Positions 30,123-39,785 are shown, counted from the first letter of the stretch. The stretch: DNA of 64,000 bases from Sinorhizobium alkalisoli (GCF_008932245.1 NZ_CP034909.1:1178001-1242000); one strand, 5' to 3'. Notes: generated by a model not told the origin, from the sequence alone. Made by a program: numbers and translations.

Positions 30123-30336
30123 GGCTTGAGTTCTCCCGTGCCACCCGCCGGCATTTAACGGAGGTCGGGGCTATGGCGCAATGGCAGCCGCGGCTGCCGG
30201 AGATATTTGCTCAAAAAGATTGGCTGTCGAGCAAAACAATACGTGCCCGCAAAGCCATAGAAATTTCTGTTTCTTCAATTGGCAGCGGCTATGAGGGATA
30301 TTCGCCGCAGCCTGTAGAAGGAGCCGTCCTCTCGCC
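30123..30336. promoter_or_regulatory. Divergent control region of the deaminase-mazG and cysG operons
   Basis: 214 bases. A perfect 16-base palindrome GGCAGCCGCGGCTGCC lies at 30183-30198. Immediately after is a spaced inverted repeat TTTGCTC (30206-30212) and GAGCAAA (30229-30235). A candidate promoter for cysG lies in the following AT-rich part, and AAGGAG stands before the cysG ATG. The palindromes fit operators for a dimeric regulator (for example a LysR type), but the regulator is unknown. Confidence 0.45.
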
Positions 30337-31782
30337 ATGTCACAACAACTGTCCGTGTTTCCGGCATTTTTTCGCGTCGCGCAGAAGCGCGTGGCGGTGT
30401 TCGGCAATGGTGACGAGGCGTTTGCCAAGGTACGGTTGCTGTTGAACACCGAGGCGCGGATCGTTGCCTATGCGGACCAGCCGGAGTCGGCCTTCGAGAA
30501 GTTCCTGAACGAGAAGGGCATCGAGACCGTTCGTGAAGGCTTTGCCGCCGATCAGGTGGAAGGCTCCGCGCTCGTCTTTGCCGCAACCGGTGATGCCGCT
30601 GCCGACCGGGTGATCGTGACCGCCGCACGGGTTGAGAGAATTCCGGCGAATGCCGTCGATCAGCCGGACTATTGCGACTTCCTGACGCCCGCGCTCGTCA
30701 ATCGCGCGCCGGTCGCCGTTGCAATCGGCACCGAGGGGGCGGGCCCGGTCCTGGCGCAGATGATCCGCGCACAGATCGACCAATTGCTGTCCCCGTCGCT
30801 TGGGCTTGTCGCATCGCTGGCTGCGACCTATCGCGAAGCGGTCGACCGCCTCGTGCCGCGCGGCGTCGCGCGGCGGGTGTTTTGGCGGCGCTTCTTTTCG
30901 GGGGCGGTCTCCGATCACGTAGCCGCCGGCGATCTTGCTTCCGCCAGCCGCGAGGCCGCGCGCCTGTTGATTGCGGCCGGAGATGTGCCTGGCCATGTCT
31001 GGCTTGTCGGTGCCGGGCCGGGAGCGGAGGATCTGCTGACGCTGAGAGCGCAGCGCGTCATGATGGAGGCGGACGTCATCGTCTATGATGCGCTGGTTCC
31101 GCAGGCGATCGTCGATATGGGGCGTCGCGACGCCGAGCGTCTGTCCGTCGGCAAGCGCAAGGGATGTCATACCAAGTCGCAGGACGAGATCAATCACCTG
31201 CTGGTGAAGCTTGCCGGCGAAGGCAAGCGCGTGGTGCGGCTGAAATCCGGCGATCCGCTGATCTTCGGCCGTGCCGGAGAGGAAATGGCTGCCTTGCGCG
31301 AGGCCGGCATCAGCTACGAAATCGTGCCGGGAATCACCTCGGCCTTTGCTGCTGCGGCGGATTTCGAGTTGCCGCTGACGCTGCGCGGCGTCGCATCCTC
31401 GCTGGTCTTCACCACGGGACACGACCTCGCCGGCGACGTTCTGCCCGACTGGGCGCGACTTGCTGTTTCCGGCGCGACGATAGCCGTCTATATGGGGCGC
31501 ACGGTGGCGGCTTCGGTGGCGGGCCGGCTGATGAAGGCGGGGCTTGCGCCCGAGACGACGGTGGCGGTGATCGAGAATGCCAGCCGCGCCGAGCGCCGGT
31601 TGCTGCACGGGACCCTTGTAGATCTTCCGGGCCTCGAGAACCGCACGGAACTCGACGGTCCGGTGATGGTGATCATTGGCGACGCCGTCGCCGGCGCGAA
31701 TTTCGAACGCTCGGAGCCACTGGTTGCCGCCAAGCGCCAGGTTTTCGAGGCGGAGAAGCGCGTAGAACAGATTGGGAATTGA
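30337..31782 (+). CDS. cysG: Siroheme synthase (precorrin-2 dehydrogenase/ferrochelatase and uroporphyrinogen-III methyltransferase)
   Basis: Bifunctional protein of 481 residues making siroheme for sulfite/nitrite reductase. The N-terminal Rossmann domain has VFGNGDEAFAK (GxGxxA pattern) and the catalytic Asp region NAVDQPDYCDF, followed by PVAVAIGTEGAGPVLA. The C-terminal methyltransferase domain (from about 220) has VWLVGAGPGAEDLLTL, GKRKGCH and RLKSGDPLIFGRAGEE. The gene heads a set that includes the siroheme enzyme CysI. DUF2849 follows 10 bases downstream. Confidence 0.96.
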   Translation: MSQQLSVFPAFFRVAQKRVAVFGNGDEAFAKVRLLLNTEARIVAYADQPESAFEKFLNEKGIETVREGFAADQVEGSALVFAATGDAAADRVIVTAARVERIPANAVDQPDYCDFLTPALVNRAPVAVAIGTEGAGPVLAQMIRAQIDQLLSPSLGLVASLAATYREAVDRLVPRGVARRVFWRRFFSGAVSDHVAAGDLASASREAARLLIAAGDVPGHVWLVGAGPGAEDLLTLRAQRVMMEADVIVYDALVPQAIVDMGRRDAERLSVGKRKGCHTKSQDEINHLLVKLAGEGKRVVRLKSGDPLIFGRAGEEMAALREAGISYEIVPGITSAFAAAADFELPLTLRGVASSLVFTTGHDLAGDVLPDWARLAVSGATIAVYMGRTVAASVAGRLMKAGLAPETTVAVIENASRAERRLLHGTLVDLPGLENRTELDGPVMVIIGDAVAGANFERSEPLVAAKRQVFEAEKRVEQIGN

Positions 31783-31792
31783 GGACGACGCG

Positions 31793-32110
31793 ATGGTGGA
31801 CAAGGTTTTGACGGCGAATCGTTTAGGCGACGGCATATCCGTCTGGCTCGACGCTTCCGGCAAGTGGGTGGAGTCGCTCCAGGACGCGTTCATCGCCCGC
31901 CATGCGGAGGCGGTCGCCGCTCTCGAGACGACCGGCAAGCGTTCCTTCGATGCCAATGAGGTCGTCGACGTGAATGTCGTCGACGTCGAGGTGGTCGACG
32001 GTGTGCTCCGCCCGCTGCGCATGCGCGAGCGCATTCGGGCCGAGGGGCCGTCGATTGCCTATGCGCCCGGATATGACGGGCTTGCCGGCCCCAAGAATGT
32101 TGCTGCCTGA
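31793..32110 (+). CDS. DUF2849 family protein
   Basis: Protein of 105 residues with no known function. It starts with KVLTANRLGDGISVWLD, then an amphipathic EALQ-type segment and an acidic valine-rich stretch (EVVDVNVVDVEVVDGVLRPL). No signal peptide or membrane segment. Family members regularly lie between siroheme synthase and sulfite reductase genes in alphaproteobacteria, as here (10 bases after cysG, 14 before cysI), so a role in assembly or control of sulfite reductase is a reasonable guess. GAGGACG precedes the ATG. Confidence 0.85.
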   Translation: MVDKVLTANRLGDGISVWLDASGKWVESLQDAFIARHAEAVAALETTGKRSFDANEVVDVNVVDVEVVDGVLRPLRMRERIRAEGPSIAYAPGYDGLAGPKNVAA

Positions 32111-32124
32111 GGACCCGATCACCC

Positions 32125-33795
32125 ATGTATCGCTACGACGAATTTGACCACTCCTTCGTATCCGCACGCGTCGAGCAGTTCCGTGACCAGGTCCAGCGGC
32201 GGCTTTCCGGCGAACTCGCCGAAGATGCCTTCAAGCCGCTTCGGCTGATGAACGGCGTATACCTGCAGCTTCACGCCTATATGCTGCGCGTCGCCATCCC
32301 CTACGGCACGCTGTCGAGCCGGCAGATGCGCATGCTCGCGCATATCGCCCGAAAATACGACCGCGGCTACGGCCATTTCACCACGCGCCAGAACATCCAG
32401 TACAACTGGCCGCGCCTTTCCGACACGCCCGACATCCTCGCGGAGCTTGCAAGCGTCGAGATGCATGCCCTGCAGACCTCCGGCAATTGCATTCGCAACG
32501 TTACGGCGGATCATTTCGCGGGTGCTGCGGCCGACGAGGTCGCCGATCCGCGGCCCTACGCCGAAATCCTCCGGCAATGGTCGAGCGTCCATCCGGAGTT
32601 CTCCTTCTTGCCGCGCAAGTTCAAGATTGCCGTCACCGGCGCCGAGCGTGATCGCGCCGCGATCCAGGTGCATGATATCGGCCTGCATCTGAAGAAGGAC
32701 GGGGATGGCAAGCTTGGTTTCGCCGTCTATGTCGGGGGCGGGCAGGGCCGTACCCCGATGATCGCCAAGAAGATCCGCGACTTTCTGCCGGAAGAGGACC
32801 TTCTCTCCTACACGACGGCGATCATGCGCGTTTACAACCTCTATGGCCGTCGCGACAACAAGTACAAGGCGCGCATCAAGATCCTGGTGCATGAAACCGG
32901 CACGGAGGAACTGGCACGCCAGGTCGAATCCGAATTCGCCAGCCTCAAGGACACCGAACTGAAGCTGCCGGACGCCGACATCCAGGCGATCGCCGCCTAT
33001 TTTGCGCCGCCGGCACTGCCGGAAAGGCAGGAAGGTTGGGGCAATCTGGCCCGCTGGAAGAAGGCCGATCCGGCCTTCGATCAATGGGTGCGCCAGAACG
33101 TACAGCCGCACAAGCACCCGGATTACGGCATGGTGACGATCTCGCTGAAGCCGATCGGCGGCATTCCGGGCGACGCGACCGACGCGCAGATGGATGTGGT
33201 TGCCGATATCGCCGAGGAATACGCCTTCGATGAGATCCGTGTCAGCCACGAGCAGAACCTGATCCTGCCGCATGTGGCTCTGGCGGACCTGGAACCGGTC
33301 TACCGCGCGCTCGTCGCCGCCCGGCTTGCGACGGCCAATGCGGGGTTAATCACGGATATCATCGCCTGTCCCGGCCTTGACTACTGCGCACTTGCCAATG
33401 CACGTTCGATCCCGATTGCCCAGGAGATTTCGAACCGTTTCGGCGCGCCCGAGCGGCAGGCCGAGATCGGCGAACTGAAGATCAAGATCTCCGGCTGCAT
33501 CAATGCCTGCGGCCACCACCATGTCGGTCATATCGGCCTCCTGGGTGTCGAAAAGAAGGGCGCGGAACTCTATCAGATCACGCTGGGTGGGTCGGGAGAC
33601 GAAAACACATCGATCGGCGAGATCATCGGACGCGGCTTCGAGCCGGAGAAGGTGACGGACGCCGTGGAGACGATCGTCGACACCTATCTCGGCCTGCGCC
33701 GGGACAAGTCGGAGACGTTCCTCGAAGCCTATCGCCGTGTGGGGCCGCAGCCGTTCAAGGATGCGCTCTACGGCGGCGCCCAGGAAGCCGCGTGA
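32125..33795 (+). CDS. cysI: Siroheme-dependent sulfite (or nitrite) reductase, ferredoxin-type
   Basis: Protein of 556 residues with two ferrite-reductase half-domains followed by 4Fe-4S/siroheme sites. The cluster cysteines are Cys415 and Cys421 (CPGLDYC) and Cys458 and Cys462 (SGCINAC). No flavoprotein CysJ gene is present, so electrons probably come from ferredoxin, in line with fpr 670 bases downstream. The neighbours cysG and DUF934, and the absence of nitrite transport genes, favour assimilatory sulfite reduction over nitrite. GAGGACCCG precedes the ATG. Confidence 0.93.
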   Translation: MYRYDEFDHSFVSARVEQFRDQVQRRLSGELAEDAFKPLRLMNGVYLQLHAYMLRVAIPYGTLSSRQMRMLAHIARKYDRGYGHFTTRQNIQYNWPRLSDTPDILAELASVEMHALQTSGNCIRNVTADHFAGAAADEVADPRPYAEILRQWSSVHPEFSFLPRKFKIAVTGAERDRAAIQVHDIGLHLKKDGDGKLGFAVYVGGGQGRTPMIAKKIRDFLPEEDLLSYTTAIMRVYNLYGRRDNKYKARIKILVHETGTEELARQVESEFASLKDTELKLPDADIQAIAAYFAPPALPERQEGWGNLARWKKADPAFDQWVRQNVQPHKHPDYGMVTISLKPIGGIPGDATDAQMDVVADIAEEYAFDEIRVSHEQNLILPHVALADLEPVYRALVAARLATANAGLITDIIACPGLDYCALANARSIPIAQEISNRFGAPERQAEIGELKIKISGCINACGHHHVGHIGLLGVEKKGAELYQITLGGSGDENTSIGEIIGRGFEPEKVTDAVETIVDTYLGLRRDKSETFLEAYRRVGPQPFKDALYGGAQEAA

Positions 33796-33822
33796 CGGAA
33801 ACCGCTGAACAGGAATGAAACG

Positions 33823-34320
33823 ATGACGAAAATCTGGAAGGAAAGCGGTTTCGTGAACGATGATCCCTGGGTCATCGAGACCGAGGAGGCAAAGGCGGGG
33901 TCGAACGAAAAAGCGATCGTCGGCCTCGACGCATTCTTGGAGCAGACCGCGGCCGGCGCATCGGGCCTTGGCGTATTGATTTCGCCCGCCGACGACGTGA
34001 CCCGCCTGACGCCGCATCTCGACCGTGTCGCGCTTGTTGCTGTCGCCTTTCCGGCCTTCAACGACGGCCGGGCCTTCAGCCATGCCTCGCTGCTGCGGAC
34101 GCGGCTTGGCTATGCGGGTGAAATCCGCGCCGTCGGAGACGTGCTGATCGACCAGATCCCGCTGATGCTGCGCTGCGGCATCGAGAGCTTCGCGGTCACC
34201 AATGCGACGGCGCTCAAGCGGCTCGCGGAAGGGAGGCTGCCGGGCATATCCAACCACTACCAGCCGACGGCAAAGCCCAGTGCGAACGCCAATTCCTACA
34301 GCTGGCGCCGGGTCTCCTGA
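33823..34320 (+). CDS. DUF934 family protein, sulfite-reductase-associated
   Basis: Protein of 165 residues. It has the family pattern: a short N-terminal KIWKESGFVNDDPW, a central VDRVALVAVAFPAFNDGRAFSHASLLRTRLGYAGEIRAVGDVL-like core split here by its DGR-S-LR motif, and the C-terminal tail LPGISNHYQPT. The function is not established. The family is found next to sulfite reductases and is sometimes annotated as an oxidoreductase subunit. It lies 27 bases after cysI on the same strand, so it is very likely co-transcribed. Confidence 0.87.
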   Translation: MTKIWKESGFVNDDPWVIETEEAKAGSNEKAIVGLDAFLEQTAAGASGLGVLISPADDVTRLTPHLDRVALVAVAFPAFNDGRAFSHASLLRTRLGYAGEIRAVGDVLIDQIPLMLRCGIESFAVTNATALKRLAEGRLPGISNHYQPTAKPSANANSYSWRRVS

Positions 34321-34464
34321 AAAAATCGGCCCGCGACAGAGTGAAGCAAGGCGAAATCCTCCAAAGCGGCCTATATTTGGAAGGGAATTGCTTTCAATCG
34401 GCCGAGCCTTGGAATATCCGCTTGGACTTGGTAGAAAGCGTCACCATTACAGGACTGAAGCCAT

Positions 34465-35277
34465 ATGAATGCTCCGGCAAAAAAGGAAGATTTCACGGTC
34501 CAGGCTCCGGCGGGTGTCTTCTTGGAGACGGTCACGAGCGTCGAGCACTACACGGACCGGCTCTTCCGCTTTCGCATGACACGCCCGCAGGAGTTTCGCT
34601 TCCGCTCCGGTGAGTTTGCCATGATCGGCCTCATGGTCGGCGACAAGCCGATCTATCGTGCCTATTCCGTTGCCAGCCCGGCATGGGATGAGGAACTCGA
34701 GTTTTTCTCGATCAAGGTACCGGACGGCCCGCTGACCTCACACCTGCAGAAGATCAAGGCCGGCGACCAGGTGTTGATGCGCAAGAAGCCGACGGGCACG
34801 CTGGTGCTGGACGCCCTCGTGCCCGGGCGCCGGCTCTACATGTTCTCGACCGGAACCGGCATTGCTCCCTTCGCGAGCCTGATCCGCGACCCGGAAACCT
34901 ACGAGAAGTTCGAGGAGGTCATCCTCACGCATACCTGCCGCGACGTGGCGGAACTGAAATACGGCTTCGACCTCGTCCAGGAGATCCGCAATCACGAGTT
35001 CCTGAACGAAATCGTCGGCGACAAGCTGCGCCATTACGCCACGGTTACGCGCGAGGATTACCCGTTCAAGGGCCGCATTACCGATCTGATGACCAACGGC
35101 AAGTTCTTTGCCGATCTCGGTCTGCCGCCGCTCGACCCGGCAATCGACCGCGGGATGATCTGCGGCTCCACGGCCATGCTGAAGGACACGAAGGAGATCC
35201 TCGAGGCCGCCGGCCTGACCGAGGGCGCCAACAACAAGCCGGCCGAATTCGTCATCGAACGTGCCTTCGTCGGCTGA
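34465..35277 (+). CDS. fpr: Ferredoxin-NADP+ reductase
   Basis: FAD enzyme of 270 residues in the bacterial FPR group. FAD binding is seen in RAYSVASPAWDEELEFF (RxYS motif), the pyrophosphate-binding and NADP site in GTGIAPFASLI, and the C-terminal end in EFVIERAFVG. It moves electrons between NADPH and ferredoxin or flavodoxin and could supply the ferredoxin-dependent CysI upstream. The 144-base gap after the DUF934 gene suggests a separate promoter. A strong terminator follows. Confidence 0.95.
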   Translation: MNAPAKKEDFTVQAPAGVFLETVTSVEHYTDRLFRFRMTRPQEFRFRSGEFAMIGLMVGDKPIYRAYSVASPAWDEELEFFSIKVPDGPLTSHLQKIKAGDQVLMRKKPTGTLVLDALVPGRRLYMFSTGTGIAPFASLIRDPETYEKFEEVILTHTCRDVAELKYGFDLVQEIRNHEFLNEIVGDKLRHYATVTREDYPFKGRITDLMTNGKFFADLGLPPLDPAIDRGMICGSTAMLKDTKEILEAAGLTEGANNKPAEFVIERAFVG

Positions 35278-35303
35278 CCGGCGAGCGAAAGCGTGCAATC
35301 AGC

Positions 35304-35333
35304 AAAGAGGCGCACCCCCGACGCGCCTCTTTT
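35304..35333 (+). terminator. Rho-independent terminator of fpr
   Basis: Perfect 10-bp stem AAAGAGGCGC/GCGCCTCTTT (35304-35313 with 35323-35332), loop of nine bases, T-run continuing to 35333. It starts 27 bases after the fpr stop. Confidence 0.88.
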
Positions 35334-35465
35334 GTATTGTGGGTTCGGCACGGGCCTGTTGGGTCGATCCGACGGCTGTCGCCGCGGGTAGGTGACCCGT
35401 GACTGCGTGAGCTGACCGCCATAGGCGCGCGGGGCAATGCAATTCGACGCCGGCGTCGGCAGCAA

Positions 35466-35498
35466 GAAAAACGGCCGGCCTGGTGAAGGCGGGCCGTT
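35466..35498 (-). terminator. Rho-independent terminator of the aap operon
   Basis: On the minus strand ACGGCC (35497-35492) pairs with GGCCGT (35476-35471), with further pairing inside, followed by TTTTC. It lies 25 bases after the aapP stop. A 14-base palindrome CGACGCCGGCGTCG at 35445-35458 is nearby. Confidence 0.75.
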
Positions 35499-35521
35499 CT
35501 GTTCCGATGCTCGTTCTGGAT

Positions 35522-36298
35522 TCAGTGCAGGATCTGGCTGAGGAACAGCTTGGTACGCTCGTGCTGCGGATTGTCGAAGAACTCGGCCGGCGAATTCTGC
35601 TCGACGATCTGGCCCTGATCCATGAAGATCACGCGGTTGGCGACCTGGCGAGCGAAACCCATTTCATGGGTGACGCAGAGCATGGTCATGCCTTCTTCCG
35701 CGAGGCCGACCATGGTGTCGAGCACTTCCTTGATCATTTCCGGGTCGAGCGCCGAAGTCGGTTCGTCGAAAAGCATGATCTTCGGATTCATGCAGAGCGA
35801 ACGGGCGATGGCGACGCGCTGTTGCTGACCGCCGGAAAGCTGCCCCGGATATTTGTGCGCCTGCTCGGGGATCTTGACCCGCTCGAGGAAATGCATCGCG
35901 ACTTCCTCGGCCTCCTTCTTTGGCATTTTGCGCACCCAGATCGGCGCAAGCGTGCAGTTTTCCAGAATCGTCAGATGCGGGAAGAGGTTGAAGTGCTGGA
36001 ATACCATGCCGACCTCGCGGCGCACTTCATCGATCTTCTTGAGGTCGTTGGTGAGTTCAATCCCGTCGACGACGATCTTGCCCTTCTGGTGCTCCTCGAG
36101 GCGATTGATGCAGCGGATCATCGTCGATTTGCCGGAGCCCGACGGGCCGGCGATGACGATGCGCTCGCCGCGCATGACCTTGAGATTGATGTCACGCAGG
36201 ACATGGAAATCACCATACCATTTGTTCATGTTGGTGATCTCGATCGCCACGTCCGTCGCCGAGACGGTCATTTTTGAAGCAGTGGCATTATTTGCCAT
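35522..36298 (-). CDS. aapP: General amino-acid ABC transporter ATPase AapP
   Basis: ABC ATPase of 258 residues: Walker [11 protein letters not shown]-loop in [11 protein letters not shown], signature [15 protein letters not shown], Walker [14 protein letters not shown] and switch THEMGFAR. It energises the broad-specificity amino-acid uptake system known in Rhizobium and Sinorhizobium. Last gene of aapJ-Q-M-P, 14 bases after aapM. The N-terminal 15 residues ([14 protein letters not shown]) precede the ATPase fold; an internal ATG nine codons in is a possible alternative start. Confidence 0.96.
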   Translation of the reverse strand: MANNATASKMTVSATDVAIEITNMNKWYGDFHVLRDINLKVMRGERIVIAGPSGSGKSTMIRCINRLEEHQKGKIVVDGIELTNDLKKIDEVRREVGMVFQHFNLFPHLTILENCTLAPIWVRKMPKKEAEEVAMHFLERVKIPEQAHKYPGQLSGGQQQRVAIARSLCMNPKIMLFDEPTSALDPEMIKEVLDTMVGLAEEGMTMLCVTHEMGFARQVANRVIFMDQGQIVEQNSPAEFFDNPQHERTKLFLSQILH

Positions 36299-36312
36299 AT
36301 GTTTTCCCCTTT

Positions 36313-37467
36313 TTATCGTCGGCTGGTATCGAGCAGGCGTTCCATGAAGCCTGAATAGCGCGACATGCCGAAGCAGAAAAGCCAGAAGACGAAGCCCGCG
36401 AAGATGAGGCCCGTCAATGGCGTGACGGCGGACGACCAGTTCGCATCGGCGAAGTTCAGGCGAACGATGCCGAGGAGATCGAACATGCCGATGATCGAGA
36501 CGAGAGACGTGTCCTTGAACAGGCCGATGAAGGTGTTGACAATACCCGGAATCACCAGCTTCAGCGCCTGCGGCAGGATGATGAGGTTCATCTTCTGCCA
36601 GAAGCCGAGGCCGAGCGAATCGGCGCCTTCATACTGCCCCTTTGGAATGGCCTGCAGACCGCCGCGGACCACTTCCGCCATATAGGCCGAAGCGAAGAGC
36701 GACACACCGATCAAGGCGCGCAGAAATTTGTCGAAGGTCACCCCTTGGGGCAGGAACAGCGGCAGCATGACGCTGGCCATGAACAGAACCGTGATCAGCG
36801 GAACGCCGCGGACGAGTTCGATAAAGGCCGTGCAGAGCATCTTGATCACCGGCATGTTCGACCGCCGCCCAAGCGCCAGAAGAATGCCCAACGGGAGCGA
36901 AACCGCGATCCCGACAAATGACAGGACGAGGGTGACCATGAGGCCGCCCCACAGCGGTGTCTCGACGTAGGTCAGGCCGAGCCAGCCGCCGGGAAGCAGG
37001 ATCGTGGCGATGATCGGCAACACGACCAGTAGCAACAACGCGTTCAGGCCCTTGTACGGAATTCTCGGGATCAGCATCGGCACGAGGAACAGGACGAACA
37101 GGATGCCGACAAGTGCTGGGCGCCAGCGTTCATCGAGCGGATAGCGGCCGAAGAGGAACTGAGAGAATTTCGCATTGACGAAGGCCCAGCAGGCGCCGCT
37201 CCAGCCGTCCGGCTGCGAGCCGCCCTGGGCGATCGTGGCGCAAACGCCGCGGCCGCCGCCCGTCCAGGCGGCGTCTATGAAGAGCCATTGTAGAGCCGGC
37301 GGCACCAGCCATGCCAGGATGAGCAGACTGATGATGGTCATGGCCGTGTCTTTCGGCGTAGCGAAGAGATTCTTCCTGAGCCAATAGACAATGCCGCTGT
37401 CCAGCGCCGGGGGAGGTGAGGCTTCGATTATCGAAGCACGAACGAAAGATGCCTGTTGCGTGGTCAT
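36313..37467 (-). CDS. aapM: General amino-acid ABC transporter permease AapM
   Basis: Inner-membrane permease of 384 residues with about eight hydrophobic segments. The HisM/GlnP-type core with the EAA loop ([20 protein letters not shown]) lies in the C-terminal half. The long N-terminal part with an extra loop ([19 protein letters not shown]) is characteristic of the Aap/BztC branch rather than the short HisM permeases. It pairs with AapQ; the genes are four bases apart. Confidence 0.95.
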   Translation of the reverse strand: MTTQQASFVRASIIEASPPPALDSGIVYWLRKNLFATPKDTAMTIISLLILAWLVPPALQWLFIDAAWTGGGRGVCATIAQGGSQPDGWSGACWAFVNAKFSQFLFGRYPLDERWRPALVGILFVLFLVPMLIPRIPYKGLNALLLLVVLPIIATILLPGGWLGLTYVETPLWGGLMVTLVLSFVGIAVSLPLGILLALGRRSNMPVIKMLCTAFIELVRGVPLITVLFMASVMLPLFLPQGVTFDKFLRALIGVSLFASAYMAEVVRGGLQAIPKGQYEGADSLGLGFWQKMNLIILPQALKLVIPGIVNTFIGLFKDTSLVSIIGMFDLLGIVRLNFADANWSSAVTPLTGLIFAGFVFWLFCFGMSRYSGFMERLLDTSRR

Positions 37468-37471
37468 GAAC

Positions 37472-38665
37472 TCACCTCTCCACCAGCGCCATGCGAGCGT
37501 TGTACCAGTTCATGAACAGCGAGGTCGCGAGGCTGAGCGTCAGGTACACGATGAGCCAGATGCTGACGACTTCGATCGACTGACCGGTCTGGTTGAGAAT
37601 GGTGCCGCCGACGGCGACGAGGTCGGCGTAGCCGATGGCGACCGCCAGTGACGAGTTCTTGGTGAGGTTGAGATACTGGCTGGTCAATGGCGGGATGATG
37701 ATGCGCATGGCCTGCGGGACGACCACGAGGCGCGTCGTCAGCCGGGGACGGATGCCGAGCGCATGGGCGGCCTCCGTCTGCCCCTTCGAAACTCCGCGGA
37801 TACCGGCCCGGACAATCTCCGCGATGAAGGCGGCAGTATAGAAGGACAGCGCGAGGAAGAGCGACATGAATTCCGGTCCGACGACCGAACCACCGGTGAG
37901 ATTGAACCTGCCGGCAACGGGCAGGTCGAACGTGAGCGGTGCCCCTGTCACGAGGAAGGTGACCGCAGGCAAGCCGATGGTCAGTCCGAGCACGGTCCAC
38001 AGCACGGGCAAGCGCCGGCCGGTCGCCATCTGCCGCTGGCGTGCGTAACGGGCAAAGACGAAACTTGCTGCGAGGGCGACCAAGAGCGCGACTATCGTAT
38101 ACGCCGCGCCCTCTTCGAAAATGGGCTTCGGGAAGGCGACGCCGCGATTGCTCACGTATATATCGAGGGGCAGCTCGAGCGCGTCACGTGCCTGCGGCAG
38201 AATTGCCAGAACGCCGCTGTACCAGAAGAAGATGACGAGCAGCGGCGGGATGTTGCGGAACACCTCGACATAGGCCAGCGAAAGCTTGGCAATGATCCAG
38301 TTGTGCGAAAGGCGCCCGATGCCGACGATGAAGCCGATAACCGTGGCGGTGATGATGCCCGTGATCGCCACCAGCAATGTGTTGACGAAACCGACCACCA
38401 GGGCGCGGCCGTAGGTGGAATCGCTGGTGAACGCAATCAGCGATTGCCCAACGTCGAAACCCGCGCGGCTGTTCAGGAAACCGTAGCCGGATGCGATATT
38501 CGCGCGCCGCAGGTTCTCGATCGTGTTGTCGACGATCCAATAGATGAGAACCGCGAGAATGATGATAGTGAGTGCCTGGTAAAATATTCCGCGCACCTGG
38601 GGATCGTTGAAGATCGATCCCGAGGATTTGCTTTTTTCAGGCGCATCTGTAACGCCAATGGCCAT
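37472..38665 (-). CDS. aapQ: General amino-acid ABC transporter permease AapQ
   Basis: Inner-membrane permease of 397 residues, partner of AapM. N-terminal hydrophobic helix at about 28-45, large periplasmic/linker region, and the EAA loop [18 protein letters not shown] near residue 320. AapQ/BztB-type length. It is separated from aapJ by 94 bases that hold a perfect 10-bp hairpin, which may set the ratio of binding protein to permease. Confidence 0.95.
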   Translation of the reverse strand: MAIGVTDAPEKSKSSGSIFNDPQVRGIFYQALTIIILAVLIYWIVDNTIENLRRANIASGYGFLNSRAGFDVGQSLIAFTSDSTYGRALVVGFVNTLLVAITGIITATVIGFIVGIGRLSHNWIIAKLSLAYVEVFRNIPPLLVIFFWYSGVLAILPQARDALELPLDIYVSNRGVAFPKPIFEEGAAYTIVALLVALAASFVFARYARQRQMATGRRLPVLWTVLGLTIGLPAVTFLVTGAPLTFDLPVAGRFNLTGGSVVGPEFMSLFLALSFYTAAFIAEIVRAGIRGVSKGQTEAAHALGIRPRLTTRLVVVPQAMRIIIPPLTSQYLNLTKNSSLAVAIGYADLVAVGGTILNQTGQSIEVVSIWLIVYLTLSLATSLFMNWYNARMALVER

Positions 38666-38718
38666 GCAATGCCTCTTTCCCCAATCCGCCCTTTGTGGGC
38701 GTTCTTATCGTTGAAGAC

Positions 38719-38743
38719 GGGGGAGCGGCGGTACCGCTCCCCC
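38719..38743 (-). other. Hairpin between aapJ and aapQ
   Basis: Perfect 10-bp stem GGGGGAGCGG/CCGCTCCCCC (38719-38728 with 38734-38743) with a 5-base loop, 16 bases after the aapJ stop. No T-run follows on the minus strand, so it is probably an mRNA-stabilising or partial-attenuation structure. This is the usual way binding-protein transcripts are kept in excess. Confidence 0.65.
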
Positions 38744-38759
38744 GGTTCGTAAATGCCGA

Positions 38760-39785
38760 TCAGCGGACCGGCATCGCGTACTGGAGGCCGCCCTTCGTCC
38801 ACAGCGCGTTCAGACCGCGCTCGATCTTCAGCGGGCTGCCGGCGCCGATGTTGCGATCGAACACCTCGCCATAATTGCCGACTGCCTTGATGATGTTCAC
38901 CGCCCACTCGTTGGTAAGGCCGAGGTCGGTGCCGATCTTGCTATCGGCTTCTACGCCGAGGAAGCGCTGAACGTCCGGGTTGGCGGAGCTCTTCATTTCC
39001 TCGACATTGGCCTGAGTGATGCCGAATTCTTCAGCCTGGACTAGAGCGTAATGGATCCAGGTGACGATATCGAACCATTGGTCATCGCCCTGGCGGACAG
39101 CCGGGCCGAGCGGCTCCTTCGAGATGATTTCCGGCAGGATGATGTGATCATCCGGGTTGGAAAGCGTGAGACGCAGCGAATAGAGGCCCGATTGGTCCGT
39201 CGTGTAAACGTCGCAGCGGCCGGCGTCATAGGCTGCGTTCACTTCCTCGAGCTTCTCGAAGACGACCGGATTGTACTGCAGGTTGTTCGCCTTGAAATAA
39301 TCGGCGAGGTTCAATTCGGTGGTGGTGCCGGTTTGCACGCAAACGGCGGCGCCGGAGAGTTCGAGAGCCGACTTCACATCGAGGCTCTTGCGTACCATGA
39401 AGCCCTGGCCGTCGTAATAGTTGACCGGGCGGAAGTTGAAGCCGAGTGCCGTGTCGCGATTGATGGTCCAGGTGGTGTTGCGAGCCAGGACGTCTACTTC
39501 ACCGGACTGCAGCGCCGGGAAACGCTCCTTTGCGGAGGTCGGCGTGTACTTCACCTTGGAGGCGTCGCCGAAGATGGCGGCCGCAATGGCCTTGCAGTAA
39601 TCGACGTCGAAGCCGCTCCAGTTGCCGGCAGCATCAGGTGCCGCGAAGCCGGCGAGACCCGTGTTCACGCCGCACTGGACGAAGCCCTTCGCTTTCACGT
39701 CGTCAAGGGTAGCGGCCGATGCAGCATTTGCGCCAATCCCCGCGACAGCACCGCATACCAAGGCTGTCAGAATTCTTCTTGCCAT
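38760..39785 (-). CDS. aapJ: General amino-acid ABC transporter substrate-binding protein AapJ
   Basis: Periplasmic binding protein of 341 residues. Signal peptide MARRILTALVCGAVAGIGAN with cleavage near Ala-Ser-Ala at about residue 24, then the mature start TLDDVKAKGFVQCGVNTGL. SBP_bac_3 fold: the amino-acid site region is seen in GFDVDYCKAIAAAIFGD and AVCVQTGTTTELNLADYF. It delivers a wide range of L-amino acids to AapQMP. A run of GAAAAGGTTC precedes the start on the minus strand. Confidence 0.96.
   Translation of the reverse strand: MARRILTALVCGAVAGIGANAASAATLDDVKAKGFVQCGVNTGLAGFAAPDAAGNWSGFDVDYCKAIAAAIFGDASKVKYTPTSAKERFPALQSGEVDVLARNTTWTINRDTALGFNFRPVNYYDGQGFMVRKSLDVKSALELSGAAVCVQTGTTTELNLADYFKANNLQYNPVVFEKLEEVNAAYDAGRCDVYTTDQSGLYSLRLTLSNPDDHIILPEIISKEPLGPAVRQGDDQWFDIVTWIHYALVQAEEFGITQANVEEMKSSANPDVQRFLGVEADSKIGTDLGLTNEWAVNIIKAVGNYGEVFDRNIGAGSPLKIERGLNALWTKGGLQYAMPVR

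Noticed and set aside
35281..35521. Possible small RNA gene between fpr and aapP.
   Set aside because: The hairpins fit the two convergent terminators, and the spare 110 bases in between show only a short palindrome and no promoter-terminator pair.
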